Shown piece after piece: positions 48,356 through 56,856 of a stretch of 64,000 bases of DNA. Position 1 is the first letter of the stretch; every line of letters starts with the position of its first letter. The position numbers were made by a program, and so were the translations under genes. This stretch comes from Desulfocarbo indianensis (GTDB lineage: Bacteria > Desulfobacterota > Desulfarculia > Desulfarculales > Desulfarculaceae). The stretch is from contig LBMP01000002.1 in the NCBI GenBank assembly GCA_001184205.1, positions 209,444 through 273,443 on the forward strand, in the 5' to 3' direction. Below the pieces are notes generated by a model. The model did no database searches. It had not been told where the DNA came from and saw only the letters and a list, made by a program, of their open reading frames with translations.

Positions 48356-48946
48356 TCAGGCCAGGGCGCGGGCCAGCTCCTCGCCCAGGCTCCGGGCGCG
48401 GGCCATGGTTTCCGGCTGCTTCCGCACCTGCCCGGCGGCGAAAACCCCCGGCGCGATCAGTTCCCCCATCACCTCGTAGCCCAGGGCCTCCAGGGGCAGG
48501 CGCATGGCGGGCATGACCACCCCCAGGCCCTCCCGGCCCGGCTGCTCGGCCACCGCGGCGATGAGCGCCCGCCGGCCCTGGCCGGCCAGGCGGCTGGACC
48601 AGGGGCCGGGCCGCTCCGCGGCGAAATCGTAGAAGCAATAGAGCCGGTCGATAAAGGCCTTCATGAGGGCCGAGACGTTGTAATTGTGGGTGGGCGATAT
48701 CAGGACGAGGCCCTGGGCTTTCCGCACCAGCGGATAGATTAGCTGCATGCCGTCCCGGAGGCCGTCGCAGGCCCGGCTGCGGCGGCAGCGTTCGCACCCC
48801 CGGCAGGGGCTGAAATCATAGGCGCGCAAGGACACGGCCTCGGCGTCGTGCCCGTTCTCCGCCGCCGCCGAAAGAATCTGCCGCAAAAGAATCTCGCTGT
48901 TGCCTCCCCGGCGGGGGGAGCCGCTGATTCCCAGGATCAAAGCCAA
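48356..48946 (-). CDS. Flavodoxin-fold NAD(P)H oxidoreductase with cysteine cluster
   Basis: A 196-residue flavodoxin-like protein of the NADPH-dependent FMN reductase / iron-sulfur flavoprotein group. FMN-binding features are GISGSPRRGGNSEILL and SPTHNYNVSALMKAFIDRL. Four cysteines (48, 51, 54, 60) form C-x2-C-x2-C-x5-C, compatible with the [4Fe-4S] spacing of iron-sulfur flavoproteins, though some FMN reductases carry similar cysteines. The physiological electron partner is unknown. It lies 13 bp after radA on the same strand. Confidence 0.85.
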   Translation of the reverse strand: MALILGISGSPRRGGNSEILLRQILSAAAENGHDAEAVSLRAYDFSPCRGCERCRRSRACDGLRDGMQLIYPLVRKAQGLVLISPTHNYNVSALMKAFIDRLYCFYDFAAERPGPWSSRLAGQGRRALIAAVAEQPGREGLGVVMPAMRLPLEALGYEVMGELIAPGVFAAGQVRKQPETMARARSLGEELARALA

Positions 48947-48959
48947 AACAGCCTCCTTC

Positions 48960-50297
48960 TCAGGCCAGGAGTTCCAGGGCCGCGTCCAGGCGGGTGGCGC
49001 TTTGCAGGCGGATGCCCTTTACCTTGGCGTGCTTGCCCGGCGCGGTGAGCGCCTGGCTGAAGCCCTGGCGGGCGGCTTCGCTCAGCCGGGCCGGGGTGCG
49101 GCTCACCGCCCGCAGTTCGCCGGCCAGGCCCACTTCGCCGAAGCACACCACCCCGGCGGGCAGGGGGCGTGCGCGATAAGAGCTGGTCACCGCGGCGGCC
49201 ACCGCCAGATCCCCGGCCGGCTCCGCCAGCTTTATGCCGCCGGCCACGTTGACGAATACGTCGTGGGCGCTGAGATCGACGCCGGCGTGGATGCCCAGCA
49301 CCGCGCACAGCATGTGCAGGCGGCCGGGGTCCACCCCCAGGGCCTGGCGGCGGGGCATGGCCAGGCCGGAGGGGCTCACCAGGGCCTGCACCTCCACCAA
49401 AAGGGGCCGGGTGCCGCTCATGGCCGCGCACACCGCCGAGCCCGGGGCCTCGGCCGGCCGGTGGGCCAGGAACACGGCCGAGGGATTGTCCACCTGGGTC
49501 AGCCCCTGTTCGGTCATCTCGAACACCCCCACCTCGTCGGTGGCGCCGAAACGGTTTTTCACCGCCCGCAGGAGGCGCAGGCGCATGGAGGGCTCGCTCT
49601 CGAAATAGAGCACCGTGTCCACCAGATGCTCCAGCACCCTGGGGCCGGCCAGGGAGCCCTCCTTGGTGACGTGGCCCACCAGAAAAAGCGCCGCGCCGGT
49701 TTCCTTGGCCAGAGCGGCCAGTTCCGCCGCGCAAAAGCGCACCTGGCCCACCGAGCCCGGCACGCCGGCCAGTTCGGAGGTTCGCGCCGCCTGGATGGAA
49801 TCCACGATGACCGCCCGGTAGCCGCCCGCGCGCCAGGCGGCCAGCATGGCTTCCAGGCCGGTTTCGGCCAACAGCATGACCGATTGGTCATGAGCCCCCA
49901 GCCGGCCGGCCCGCAAGGCCACCTGGCGGGCGGATTCCTCGGCGGAAACATAAAGTATGGGCAGTCCGGCCGAACTGAGCGAGGCGGCCAGTTGCAGCAT
50001 GAGGGTGGATTTGCCTATGCCCGGCTCGCCTCCCACCAGGACCACCATGCCGTTCACCAGGCCGCCGCCCAGGACCCTGTCCAATTCGCCCATGCCGGTG
50101 ACGATGCGCGGCTCCTGGGCCTGGCGGGCCTGGGCCAGGGGGGTAAGCTGGAAAGACGCGGCCGGTGCGGACTGGGCCGGGGCCGCGGGTTCTTCCACCA
50201 GGCTGTCCCAGGCCTGGCAGGCGGGGCAGCGGCCCAGCCACTTGGGCGCGGCCGCTCCGCAGGCCTGGCATACGAAGTTGGCGCGGGGTTTGCTCAC
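48960..50297 (-). CDS. radA: DNA repair protein RadA
   Basis: A 445-residue RecA-like branch-migration factor. An N-terminal zinc finger (CQACGAAAPKWLGRCPAC), Walker A GGEPGIGKSTL, the RadA-specific VKNRFGATDEVGVFEM and a C-terminal Lon-like domain (PRRQALGVDPGRLHMLCAVL; VFVNVAGGIKLAEPAGDLAV) are all present. It processes recombination intermediates and supports repair. It is divergent from trxA. Confidence 0.96.
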   Translation of the reverse strand: MSKPRANFVCQACGAAAPKWLGRCPACQAWDSLVEEPAAPAQSAPAASFQLTPLAQARQAQEPRIVTGMGELDRVLGGGLVNGMVVLVGGEPGIGKSTLMLQLAASLSSAGLPILYVSAEESARQVALRAGRLGAHDQSVMLLAETGLEAMLAAWRAGGYRAVIVDSIQAARTSELAGVPGSVGQVRFCAAELAALAKETGAALFLVGHVTKEGSLAGPRVLEHLVDTVLYFESEPSMRLRLLRAVKNRFGATDEVGVFEMTEQGLTQVDNPSAVFLAHRPAEAPGSAVCAAMSGTRPLLVEVQALVSPSGLAMPRRQALGVDPGRLHMLCAVLGIHAGVDLSAHDVFVNVAGGIKLAEPAGDLAVAAAVTSSYRARPLPAGVVCFGEVGLAGELRAVSRTPARLSEAARQGFSQALTAPGKHAKVKGIRLQSATRLDAALELLA

Positions 50298-50381
50298 ATC
50301 CGACTCCTTTGGCCAACGAGAGGAGGTGCTTTGCTAAGCGGGTGGCGGGGGGGCTTTAAATAATTGCCGGCCTTGGCCACA

Positions 50382-50410
50382 TTGACAAAACCTTCACTCA
50401 TGTCTATACA
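50382..50410 (+). promoter_or_regulatory. Promoter of the trxA-trxB-bamD operon
   Basis: TTGACA (50382-50387), exactly 17 bases, then TATACA (50405-50410). The start near 50417 leaves an 85-nt leader before trxA. Confidence 0.7.
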
Positions 50411-50501
50411 TTTTATATATTAGCGGGTCCAGTCCAGGCCGCCAGCCGCCGTGAGGTTGGGGGGACGGCCCCATCCAGACGCAGACAAGGAGAAACACAA
50501 G

Positions 50502-50828
50502 ATGGCAGATAACGTCCTCGCGGTGACCGACGATACCTTTGAGGCCGAGGTTTTGAAGAGCGACTTGCCGGCCCTGGTGGATTTTTGGGCTTCCTGGTGC
50601 GGCCCCTGCCGGGCCATCGGGCCGGTGGTGGAGGAACTGGCGGAGGAATACGCCGGCAAGGTGAAGGTCGCCAAACTGAACGTGGACGAGAGCCCCAAGA
50701 CTCCGGGCCAGTACGGCATCCGGGCCATCCCCACCCTGATCATGTTCAAGAACGGGGAAGTGGTGGACCAGATCACCGGCGCGGTCTCCAAGAGCCACAT
50801 CGAGTCGGCTCTCCAGAAAATGATCTAG
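50502..50828 (+). CDS. trxA: Thioredoxin
   Basis: A 108-residue thioredoxin with the redox motif WCGPC (Cys33, Cys36), DFWASW before it, the conserved KLNVDESPKT and the cis-proline region IRAIPTLIMFKNGE. It reduces protein disulfides using the thioredoxin reductase encoded next. ATG 50502 is preceded by AAGGAGA. The operon order trxA-trxB gives a self-contained reducing system. Confidence 0.97.
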   Translation: MADNVLAVTDDTFEAEVLKSDLPALVDFWASWCGPCRAIGPVVEELAEEYAGKVKVAKLNVDESPKTPGQYGIRAIPTLIMFKNGEVVDQITGAVSKSHIESALQKMI

Positions 50829-50863
50829 GCGCTGATATAAGTTAAGACGCCAAGGAGCAGTTC

Positions 50864-51778
50864 ATGGAGGCCCGCGAATTGGTAATCGTGGGCGGAGGAC
50901 CGGCGGGGCTGACCGCCGGCCTGTATGCCGCCCGTGCCCGCCTGGACGCGGTGCTGATCGAGCGCCTGAGCCCCGGCGGCCAGATGCTCACCACCGACAT
51001 GGTCGAGAATTGGCCCGGCGACCTGGAAGCGGTGAGCGGTTTCGACCTTTCCGACCGCATGCGCAAGCACGCCCAGCACTTCGGCCTGGAGATCGTGAAC
51101 AACGAAGTCAGCGCCATCGCCATCGACGGCGAGCACAAAATAATCAACACCCCCAAGGGCGATATCCGCTGCAAGGCGCTGATTCTTTGCCCCGGGGCCA
51201 GCCCCCGCAAGCTCGGCGTGCCCGGCGAGGCGGAGCTGACCGGCAAGGGCGTATCCTATTGCGGCACCTGCGACGGTCCCTTCTACCGCGAGCAGGAGGT
51301 GGCCTGCGTGGGCGGGGGCGACACCGCGGCCGAGGAGGCGCTGTTCCTCACCAAGTTCGCCAAGAAGGTTTTCCTGATCCACCGCCGCGATCAATTGCGC
51401 GCCACCGGCATTCTGGCCGAACGGGTCATGCAGAATGATAAGATAGAGGTGCTCTGGTCGCAGGCGCCTTTGGCCTTCCAGGGGGAAAAAGGCGTGGAGT
51501 CGGTTCGCATCCGCAGGCTCAAGGACAATAGCGAATACGATCTCGCGGTGCAGGGCGCCTTTGTTTTCGTGGGCACGGTGCCCAACACTCAGTTTCTGGA
51601 TGGCCTGGTGGAGATGGATGGCCAAGGCTTCATCATCACCGACAAGAAACAGGAGACCTCCCTGCCGGGGGTCTTCGCCGCTGGCGATTGTTGCGCCAAG
51701 ATCCTGCGGCAGATAGTAACCGCCGCGGGTGACGGCGCCACCGCCGCTTTTGCCGCCCAACGCTATTTGGAAGAGTGA
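50864..51778 (+). CDS. trxB: Thioredoxin reductase
   Basis: A 304-residue FAD/NADPH flavoprotein. It has the FAD motif VIVGGGPAGLTAGLYAARA, the redox-active CGTC (Cys133, Cys136; many homologues have CATC), the NADPH-binding GGGDTAAEEALFL and the C-terminal FAD motif GVFAAGDCC. It transfers electrons from NAD(P)H to thioredoxin. AAGGAGC precedes ATG. It lies 35 bp after trxA and nearly abuts bamD. Confidence 0.96.
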   Translation: MEARELVIVGGGPAGLTAGLYAARARLDAVLIERLSPGGQMLTTDMVENWPGDLEAVSGFDLSDRMRKHAQHFGLEIVNNEVSAIAIDGEHKIINTPKGDIRCKALILCPGASPRKLGVPGEAELTGKGVSYCGTCDGPFYREQEVACVGGGDTAAEEALFLTKFAKKVFLIHRRDQLRATGILAERVMQNDKIEVLWSQAPLAFQGEKGVESVRIRRLKDNSEYDLAVQGAFVFVGTVPNTQFLDGLVEMDGQGFIITDKKQETSLPGVFAAGDCCAKILRQIVTAAGDGATAAFAAQRYLEE

Positions 51779-51780
51779 GT

Positions 51781-52599
51781 ATGAAAAAACGCCTTGCTTT
51801 GCTGCCGTATGTTTTGGTCGCGCTGCTCATGGCCCTCAGTTCCGGTTGCGGCTTCTTCGGCCTTGGCGAGGGGCCGGACAGCCAGGCCTTCGACACGCCG
51901 GCCCAGGTTTTGGCCAACGATGCCGAGTTGCAATACAAAGACGGAAAATACGAGGAGGCGGCGGAGCTGTACCAGCAACTCAAGGACCGGTTCCCCTATT
52001 CCCGCTACGCGCTGTTGGCCGATCTCAGGGTGGGCGACGCCTATTTCAAGTCCAAACGCTACGACGAGGCGATCCTGGCCTATGACGACTTCATCCGCCT
52101 GCATCCCAAGAACGAGGCCGTGCCCTACGCCATCTACCAGATGGGCATGGTCTACCACGAACAGATGCTGATTCCGGCCCGGGACCCCTCCAACGCCCGC
52201 AAGGCCTCCGAGACCTTCCAGCGGCTGCTGCGCCAATACCCCAACGACGAGTGGTCGGTCAAGGCCCGGCCCAGGCTGCAGGAGGCGCTGGAGCGCCTGG
52301 CCGCCCACGACATGTTCGTGGGCAAGTTCTATTTGCGCACCTCGCGCTACCGCGCGGCCATGGGGCGCTTTAAGAGAGTGCTTACCGATTATCCGGACGT
52401 GGGGCTCTACGGCGAGGCCATGACGCTTCTCAAGCAAAGCCAGGAGGAGTTCGCCAAGCTGCCGCCCGAGGAGCAGAGCCGCGAGGTTGACCGGCGCGAT
52501 CTGGACCGGGAGCTGCCCTACACCGACACCGCGCCGCCCGACGTGCTGAACGATCCGGCCATCAACCCGCCCATAGGCGGCGTGGGCAGCGGCATCTAG
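51781..52599 (+). CDS. bamD: Outer membrane assembly lipoprotein BamD
   Basis: A 272-residue lipoprotein with lipobox LSSGC (Cys23) and TPR-like repeats (AELQYKDGKYEEAAELYQQL; RVGDAYFKSKRYDEAILAYD; FYLRTSRYRAAMGRFKRVL) in the YfiO/BamD pattern. BamD works with BamA to insert beta-barrel proteins. A Pro-rich tail extends beyond the TPRs. ATG 51781, 2 bp after trxB, has GGAAGAG before it; GTG 51775 would overlap trxB. Confidence 0.92.
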   Translation: MKKRLALLPYVLVALLMALSSGCGFFGLGEGPDSQAFDTPAQVLANDAELQYKDGKYEEAAELYQQLKDRFPYSRYALLADLRVGDAYFKSKRYDEAILAYDDFIRLHPKNEAVPYAIYQMGMVYHEQMLIPARDPSNARKASETFQRLLRQYPNDEWSVKARPRLQEALERLAAHDMFVGKFYLRTSRYRAAMGRFKRVLTDYPDVGLYGEAMTLLKQSQEEFAKLPPEEQSREVDRRDLDRELPYTDTAPPDVLNDPAINPPIGGVGSGI

Positions 52600-52625
52600 C
52601 CGAGCCATTCCCGCGGAAAACGCCA

Positions 52626-52659
52626 AAGGACGGGGCCCCTCGGGCCCCGTCCTTGTTTT
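52626..52659 (+). terminator. Rho-independent terminator after bamD
   Basis: AAGGACGGGGCCC (52626-52638) pairs with GGGCCCCGTCCTT (52642-52654) around CTC, followed by GTTTTG. Confidence 0.85.
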
Positions 52660-52673
52660 GTGGCGGTCAAAGG

Positions 52674-53147
52674 TTATTTGGCCAGGGCGTCCGCCCAGCG
52701 GCCCAGTTCCCGGCTGGCCGGCAGGGAGGATTCGGCCAGGGCCCGGCCTATTTCTTTAAGGCAGGCCTGCACCACCGGCGGCAAGGGCTGGCTGCGCCTG
52801 GTTTGCGCCTCCAGGCAGGCGATATCCGCGGCCAGGTCCTGGGCCGCCGCGCCGCTCAGGCCCGCCGCGCCGGCCGCCTGCAGGTCGGCCAGCAGCTTGG
52901 CCAGGCCGCCGCCTCCGCCCCCGGCCGGGGAGCCGGCCCCCTGCAGATGATCCTTGCCGGCCTGGGTCAGGCGTACCTTGCCGTTGAGGCTGACCATTTC
53001 CAGATAGCCCCGGCCCATGAGCTCGGTGGCCAAATCCTCGCTCTGGTATTTTTCCAGGCCCATGGCCTCGCCGGTTTCCCACATGTTGCCGTCCTGGCCG
53101 GCCTGGTCTATCAGGCGCAGGAACTCCAGGCTCCGCTCGTTATCCAT
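52674..53147 (-). CDS. Small winged-helix-like protein of unknown function
   Basis: A 157-residue acidic protein I do not recognise by name. Residues 1-70 (LEFLRLIDQAGQDGNMWETG; LATELMGRGYLEMVSLNGKV; RLTQAGKDHL) look like a winged helix-turn-helix. A run of glycines near 78-82 links to an alpha-helical second half with one conserved-looking Cys-containing segment. AAGGAGCC precedes ATG 53147. It diverges from the radical SAM gene; a regulatory role is possible but unproven. The frame stays open for 2 kb upstream because of GC bias. Confidence 0.65.
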   Translation of the reverse strand: MDNERSLEFLRLIDQAGQDGNMWETGEAMGLEKYQSEDLATELMGRGYLEMVSLNGKVRLTQAGKDHLQGAGSPAGGGGGGLAKLLADLQAAGAAGLSGAAAQDLAADIACLEAQTRRSQPLPPVVQACLKEIGRALAESSLPASRELGRWADALAK

Positions 53148-53318
53148 TTTGGCTCCTTGGGTGACTATGCAAGCAACAGCCTGACACGGGAGGTTCGCGC
53201 CAGTCAAGGGATCACACCCCGGCCGCCGGCTCGGGGCGTCCGGGCCGCATGGCCAGGGGGGGCGCAGCGTGGTATCATGCCCAATCATGCCAATAGCCGT
53301 GCAGATAAGAGGCGCCCG

Positions 53319-55079
53319 GTGCCGCGGGTAAGCTGGGCCCTGCGGGAGCATCACAAGACGCTCCTGGGGCGGGAGCGGGGCTCGGTGGTCAAGGACCCCG
53401 GCGGCCGGCTGAAGGTGGTGGTCCTTTACCCCAACACCTATCAGGTGGGCATGGCCAACCTGGGCCTGGCCGTGATTTACCGGCTGCTCAACGACAGGCC
53501 CGATACCCTTTGCGAGCGGGCCTTTCTGCCGGGGCGCCAGGCGCAGGCCATCTACGCCAAGACCGGCGACGTCCTGGCCAGCCTGGAATCCTCCCGGCCG
53601 GTGGCGGATTTCGATCTGGTGCTGGCCACGCTTTCCTTTGAGAACGACGCCCCCAACCTGGCCGCCATGCTGATGCACGCGGGCCTGGGTTTTTACTCGG
53701 AAAGCAGGCGGGGCCCCCTGGTGGTGGCCGGGGGAGTGGCGGCCATGCTCAATCCCGAGCCTTACGCGCCCCTCATGGACGGACTGCTCCTGGGCGAGGC
53801 CGAGGTCGTCCTGGGGCCTTTCATGGAGACCCTGCTGGAGCAAAAAGAGCTGAGCCGCGAGGAACGCCTGCTGGAACTGGCCCAGAAAGTTCCCGGCTTT
53901 TACGCGCCCCGCTTTTACCGGCCCTCCTACCATGATGACGGCACCCTGGCTGCCTTTACGCCCTCGGCCGAGGTGCCCGCCCGCATCGTCGCCCCCAAAT
54001 ACCAGGGGCCGGCCGCGGGCCTGGCCCGCAGCGCCCTCACCGCGGCCCCCCAGGGCAAGGGCCAGGGCAGGGGGCCGGAGTTCGGCGACATGGCCCTCTT
54101 GGAAGTGGGGCGGGGCTGCGGGCATGCCTGCCGTTTTTGCGCGGCCGGCCACGTCAACCGCCCGCCGCGTCTGGGAGAGGGCCGGGATTTCGCCGCGGCG
54201 GCGCTGCAAGCGGCCCAGCAAGTGGGCAAGGTGGGTCTGGTCTCCGCCGCGGTGAGCGACCTGGCCGGCGGGGCGGAGCTGGCCCGGACCGTGGTGGAGG
54301 CCGGCGGCAGAATATCGGTCTCCTCCCTGCGGGCCGACTGTCTCAGCCTGGAGCTGGTGCGGGCCCTGGCCGAAAGCGGCAGCCAGAGCGTGGCCCTGGC
54401 CCCCGAGGCGGGCAGCGAGCGGCTGCGCAGGGTGATCAACAAGCACCTGAGCGAGGCGCAACTGGTCCGGGCGGTGGAGGCGCTCATCACCGGCGGCATC
54501 CTGAACCTGAAGCTTTATTTCATGGTGGGGCTGCCCACCGAGACCGAGGCCGACGTGGCCGAAATGATCGATCTGGTCAAGCTCCTCAGGCAGCAGGTGG
54601 TGAGCTTCGCCAAGGAGCAGGGCCGCCTGGGGCAGGTGGCGGTGAGCCTCAACGCCTTCGTGCCCAAGCCCTGGACGCCTTTCCAATGGGAGCCCATGGC
54701 CCCCCTCAAGCTCATCAAGGATCGCATGGCCCAAATCAAGACCCGGCTGGGCAGGCTGGCCAACCTCAAGGTGACCAGCGACGTGCCCAAATACGCCCGC
54801 TTGCAGGCGGCCCTGAGCAGGGGCGACCGCCGCCTGGCGCCGCTCATCGCCACCCTGGCCCGCGATCCCCAGCCCCAGCGGGCCGAGGCCGCCCTGGGCC
54901 TGGATTTGGATTTCTTCGCCACCCGCCGGCGTCATCGCGATGAACTGCTGCCCTGGGACCTGGTTGACCACGGCATCGGCAAGGAATACCTTTGGGACGA
55001 GGCGCAACGGGCGCTGAAAGGGAAAGAGTCCCCGCCCTGCCAGGTGGGGGTCTGTCACCGTTGCGGAGTATGTGCTTAG
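53319..55079 (+). CDS. Radical SAM protein with B12-binding-like N-terminal domain
   Basis: A 586-residue protein. The N-terminal half resembles the cobalamin-binding-like domain of radical SAM enzymes (VVLYPNTYQVGMANLGLAVI; FDLVLATLSFENDAPNLAAM). The radical SAM cluster is C267-x3-C271-x2-C274 (GCGHACRFC), followed by APEAGSERLRRVINKHLSE and GLPTETEADVAEMIDL. The C-terminus ends in four cysteines within 11 residues (CQVGVCHRCGVC). The reaction is unknown; tRNA or cofactor modification is possible. GTG 53319 (AAGAGG upstream) was preferred; the preceding in-frame ATG 53277 gives residues with unusual codon use. Confidence 0.8.
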   Translation: MPRVSWALREHHKTLLGRERGSVVKDPGGRLKVVVLYPNTYQVGMANLGLAVIYRLLNDRPDTLCERAFLPGRQAQAIYAKTGDVLASLESSRPVADFDLVLATLSFENDAPNLAAMLMHAGLGFYSESRRGPLVVAGGVAAMLNPEPYAPLMDGLLLGEAEVVLGPFMETLLEQKELSREERLLELAQKVPGFYAPRFYRPSYHDDGTLAAFTPSAEVPARIVAPKYQGPAAGLARSALTAAPQGKGQGRGPEFGDMALLEVGRGCGHACRFCAAGHVNRPPRLGEGRDFAAAALQAAQQVGKVGLVSAAVSDLAGGAELARTVVEAGGRISVSSLRADCLSLELVRALAESGSQSVALAPEAGSERLRRVINKHLSEAQLVRAVEALITGGILNLKLYFMVGLPTETEADVAEMIDLVKLLRQQVVSFAKEQGRLGQVAVSLNAFVPKPWTPFQWEPMAPLKLIKDRMAQIKTRLGRLANLKVTSDVPKYARLQAALSRGDRRLAPLIATLARDPQPQRAEAALGLDLDFFATRRRHRDELLPWDLVDHGIGKEYLWDEAQRALKGKESPPCQVGVCHRCGVCA

Positions 55080-55107
55080 CCCCGGCTCGCTGAAACGGAC
55101 TTCTGCC

Positions 55108-56856
55108 ATGACCCAGGAAAAATCGGAAATCAGCCAGAGCCCCGGACAGATGTTGGATCTGGCCAAGAAGGACCCGGCCCAGGCCGAGGCGCTGTGGAAC
55201 GGGCTGGAGCGGCCCCAGCGCCTGCGGGCCGTGCTGGCCGCGGGCGCCCCGGATCGTTTGCGCCTGCTGACCCTGGCCAAGGACGCCCGCGCCCTGGTGC
55301 GCGACATGGCCGTGGACGATTTCGCGGCCACGGTGCTGGAGCTGGGGCCCGAGGACGCCGGCCTGTTTCTGGCCCGCTGCTCGGACGAGCAGTTGACCTA
55401 TCTCCTGGACCTGACCGGCTGGGTGAGGGAAAAGTTCGCGCCCGAGCGCTACGCGGTGTGGCTGCCGCTTCTTCTGGAGGGCGGCGGCGAGCGCCTGCTG
55501 CGCTGGCTGCGCAACGTGGACCTGGAGGTGCTGACCCTTCTGGCGGCCCACTGGTTCCGGGTGGTCAAATACCTGGCCAGCCAGGACGAGCAGGAGCCGC
55601 CCGACGATTTGCCCACCTTCACCCTGGACGGCGTCTACTTCTTGGAGTTCCGCGACGAGGAGGTTGCCTCCTTCGTGGCCCAGGCGCTGGTGCAGCTAAA
55701 GAGCGACATGCCCCGGCGCTACGACGAATTGATGGAGGCCATGCTTTGGGAATCGGCCGCCCAGATAGCCGAGGACGCCGTGCGCTGGCGGCGGGGCCGG
55801 CTCATGGACCAGGGGTTTCCCGACCGGCTGGAGGCCCTGGAGCTTTGGGCCAAGCCGCTATCCGGCGAGGCGGAGTGGCGGAAAATGCAGCCCAAGGCCG
55901 AACTGGGCTTTCCCGAGCATGCGCCGCCCCGTTCCGACGCCTCCCTCATGCTGCTGCCCCGGGGGGAGCTGCTGCCAGCCCTGGCCGCGGAACTGGACGG
56001 CCAGGCCGCCGACCGCCTGCGCGCCGAGCTGGCCTACGTGGCCAACTGCGGGGTGGTGGCCCTGGAGGCCGACCCGGCCCAGCCAAGTGAAGTATCACGC
56101 GCGGCCAGGGAAAGCCTGGGCCTGGCCAATCTGGGGCTGAGCGCGCTTTCCGGCGGCGACAGCGCCCAGGCCCGCGAGATTCTGGCCAGGGCGGGGGTGG
56201 CGGCCCTGGCGCGGCAGGGCGCCCAGGCCCTGCGCGGGCTGAACCGGCGGGCCTGGATCCTGCTCAAGGAGGGCTGGCTGCGAAAACTCTCCACCACGTT
56301 GCACGTTTTGGACTATCCCCTGGACCGCCAGATGGCCGGCCTGGTTTTCAGGCGTCCCCGCTGCTTCGACCCCACCCTGGGCCAGGGCCGCGAATATCGG
56401 GCCTTTCACGGCCTGGGCGATCTGGAGGCGGCCCGCCGGGCCGTGGCCCAGGCCGAGTTCTGGGGGGTGATCCTTTTCGATCTGATGGGCTGGGAGCCCG
56501 AGCAGGTGGACGGCCTTCTGCGGGCCAAGGTCTGGCCCGAAGACCGCCGGGAGATCAAGATCAGCTCCATCATGGGCACCTGGCTGGCCCGCCGCGCCCT
56601 GGGCCTGCCCGGCCTGGAGCCCTTGCCGCCGGCCTGCCTGAACCGCGCGGTGGAGCTTCTGCAGAAGGGCCTGGCCGGCCCCCTGGCCAAGGAGGTCCTG
56701 GCCTCAAGCCGGGCGCTCAGGGACCCGGCCGAGACCGCCCTCAGCGGAGAGCTCTTGCGCGGGGTGTTGGGCAAATTAAAAGAGGAGCTGGGCGGGCTTG
56801 ATCCCGCCGCGCCCTTGGAGCCCGCGTTTATGGCCGGTTTGGTGGTGGAGCGCTAG
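55108..56856 (+). CDS. Uncharacterised protein, DUF6178-like
   Basis: A 582-residue soluble, mostly alpha-helical protein rich in Leu, Ala and Arg, with no catalytic motif, membrane segment or signal peptide visible. Segments such as LLDLTGWVREKFAPERYAVW, EFRDEEVASFVAQALVQLKS and LGLPGLEPLPPACLNRAVEL match my memory of the DUF6178 family of Desulfobacterota, but this is tentative. The upstream radical SAM gene nearly abuts it and menG follows with no gap, so a shared operon is likely. The start is unclear: ATG 55108 lacks a good ribosome site, and GTG 55072 overlaps the upstream gene. Confidence 0.7.
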   Translation: MTQEKSEISQSPGQMLDLAKKDPAQAEALWNGLERPQRLRAVLAAGAPDRLRLLTLAKDARALVRDMAVDDFAATVLELGPEDAGLFLARCSDEQLTYLLDLTGWVREKFAPERYAVWLPLLLEGGGERLLRWLRNVDLEVLTLLAAHWFRVVKYLASQDEQEPPDDLPTFTLDGVYFLEFRDEEVASFVAQALVQLKSDMPRRYDELMEAMLWESAAQIAEDAVRWRRGRLMDQGFPDRLEALELWAKPLSGEAEWRKMQPKAELGFPEHAPPRSDASLMLLPRGELLPALAAELDGQAADRLRAELAYVANCGVVALEADPAQPSEVSRAARESLGLANLGLSALSGGDSAQAREILARAGVAALARQGAQALRGLNRRAWILLKEGWLRKLSTTLHVLDYPLDRQMAGLVFRRPRCFDPTLGQGREYRAFHGLGDLEAARRAVAQAEFWGVILFDLMGWEPEQVDGLLRAKVWPEDRREIKISSIMGTWLARRALGLPGLEPLPPACLNRAVELLQKGLAGPLAKEVLASSRALRDPAETALSGELLRGVLGKLKEELGGLDPAAPLEPAFMAGLVVER

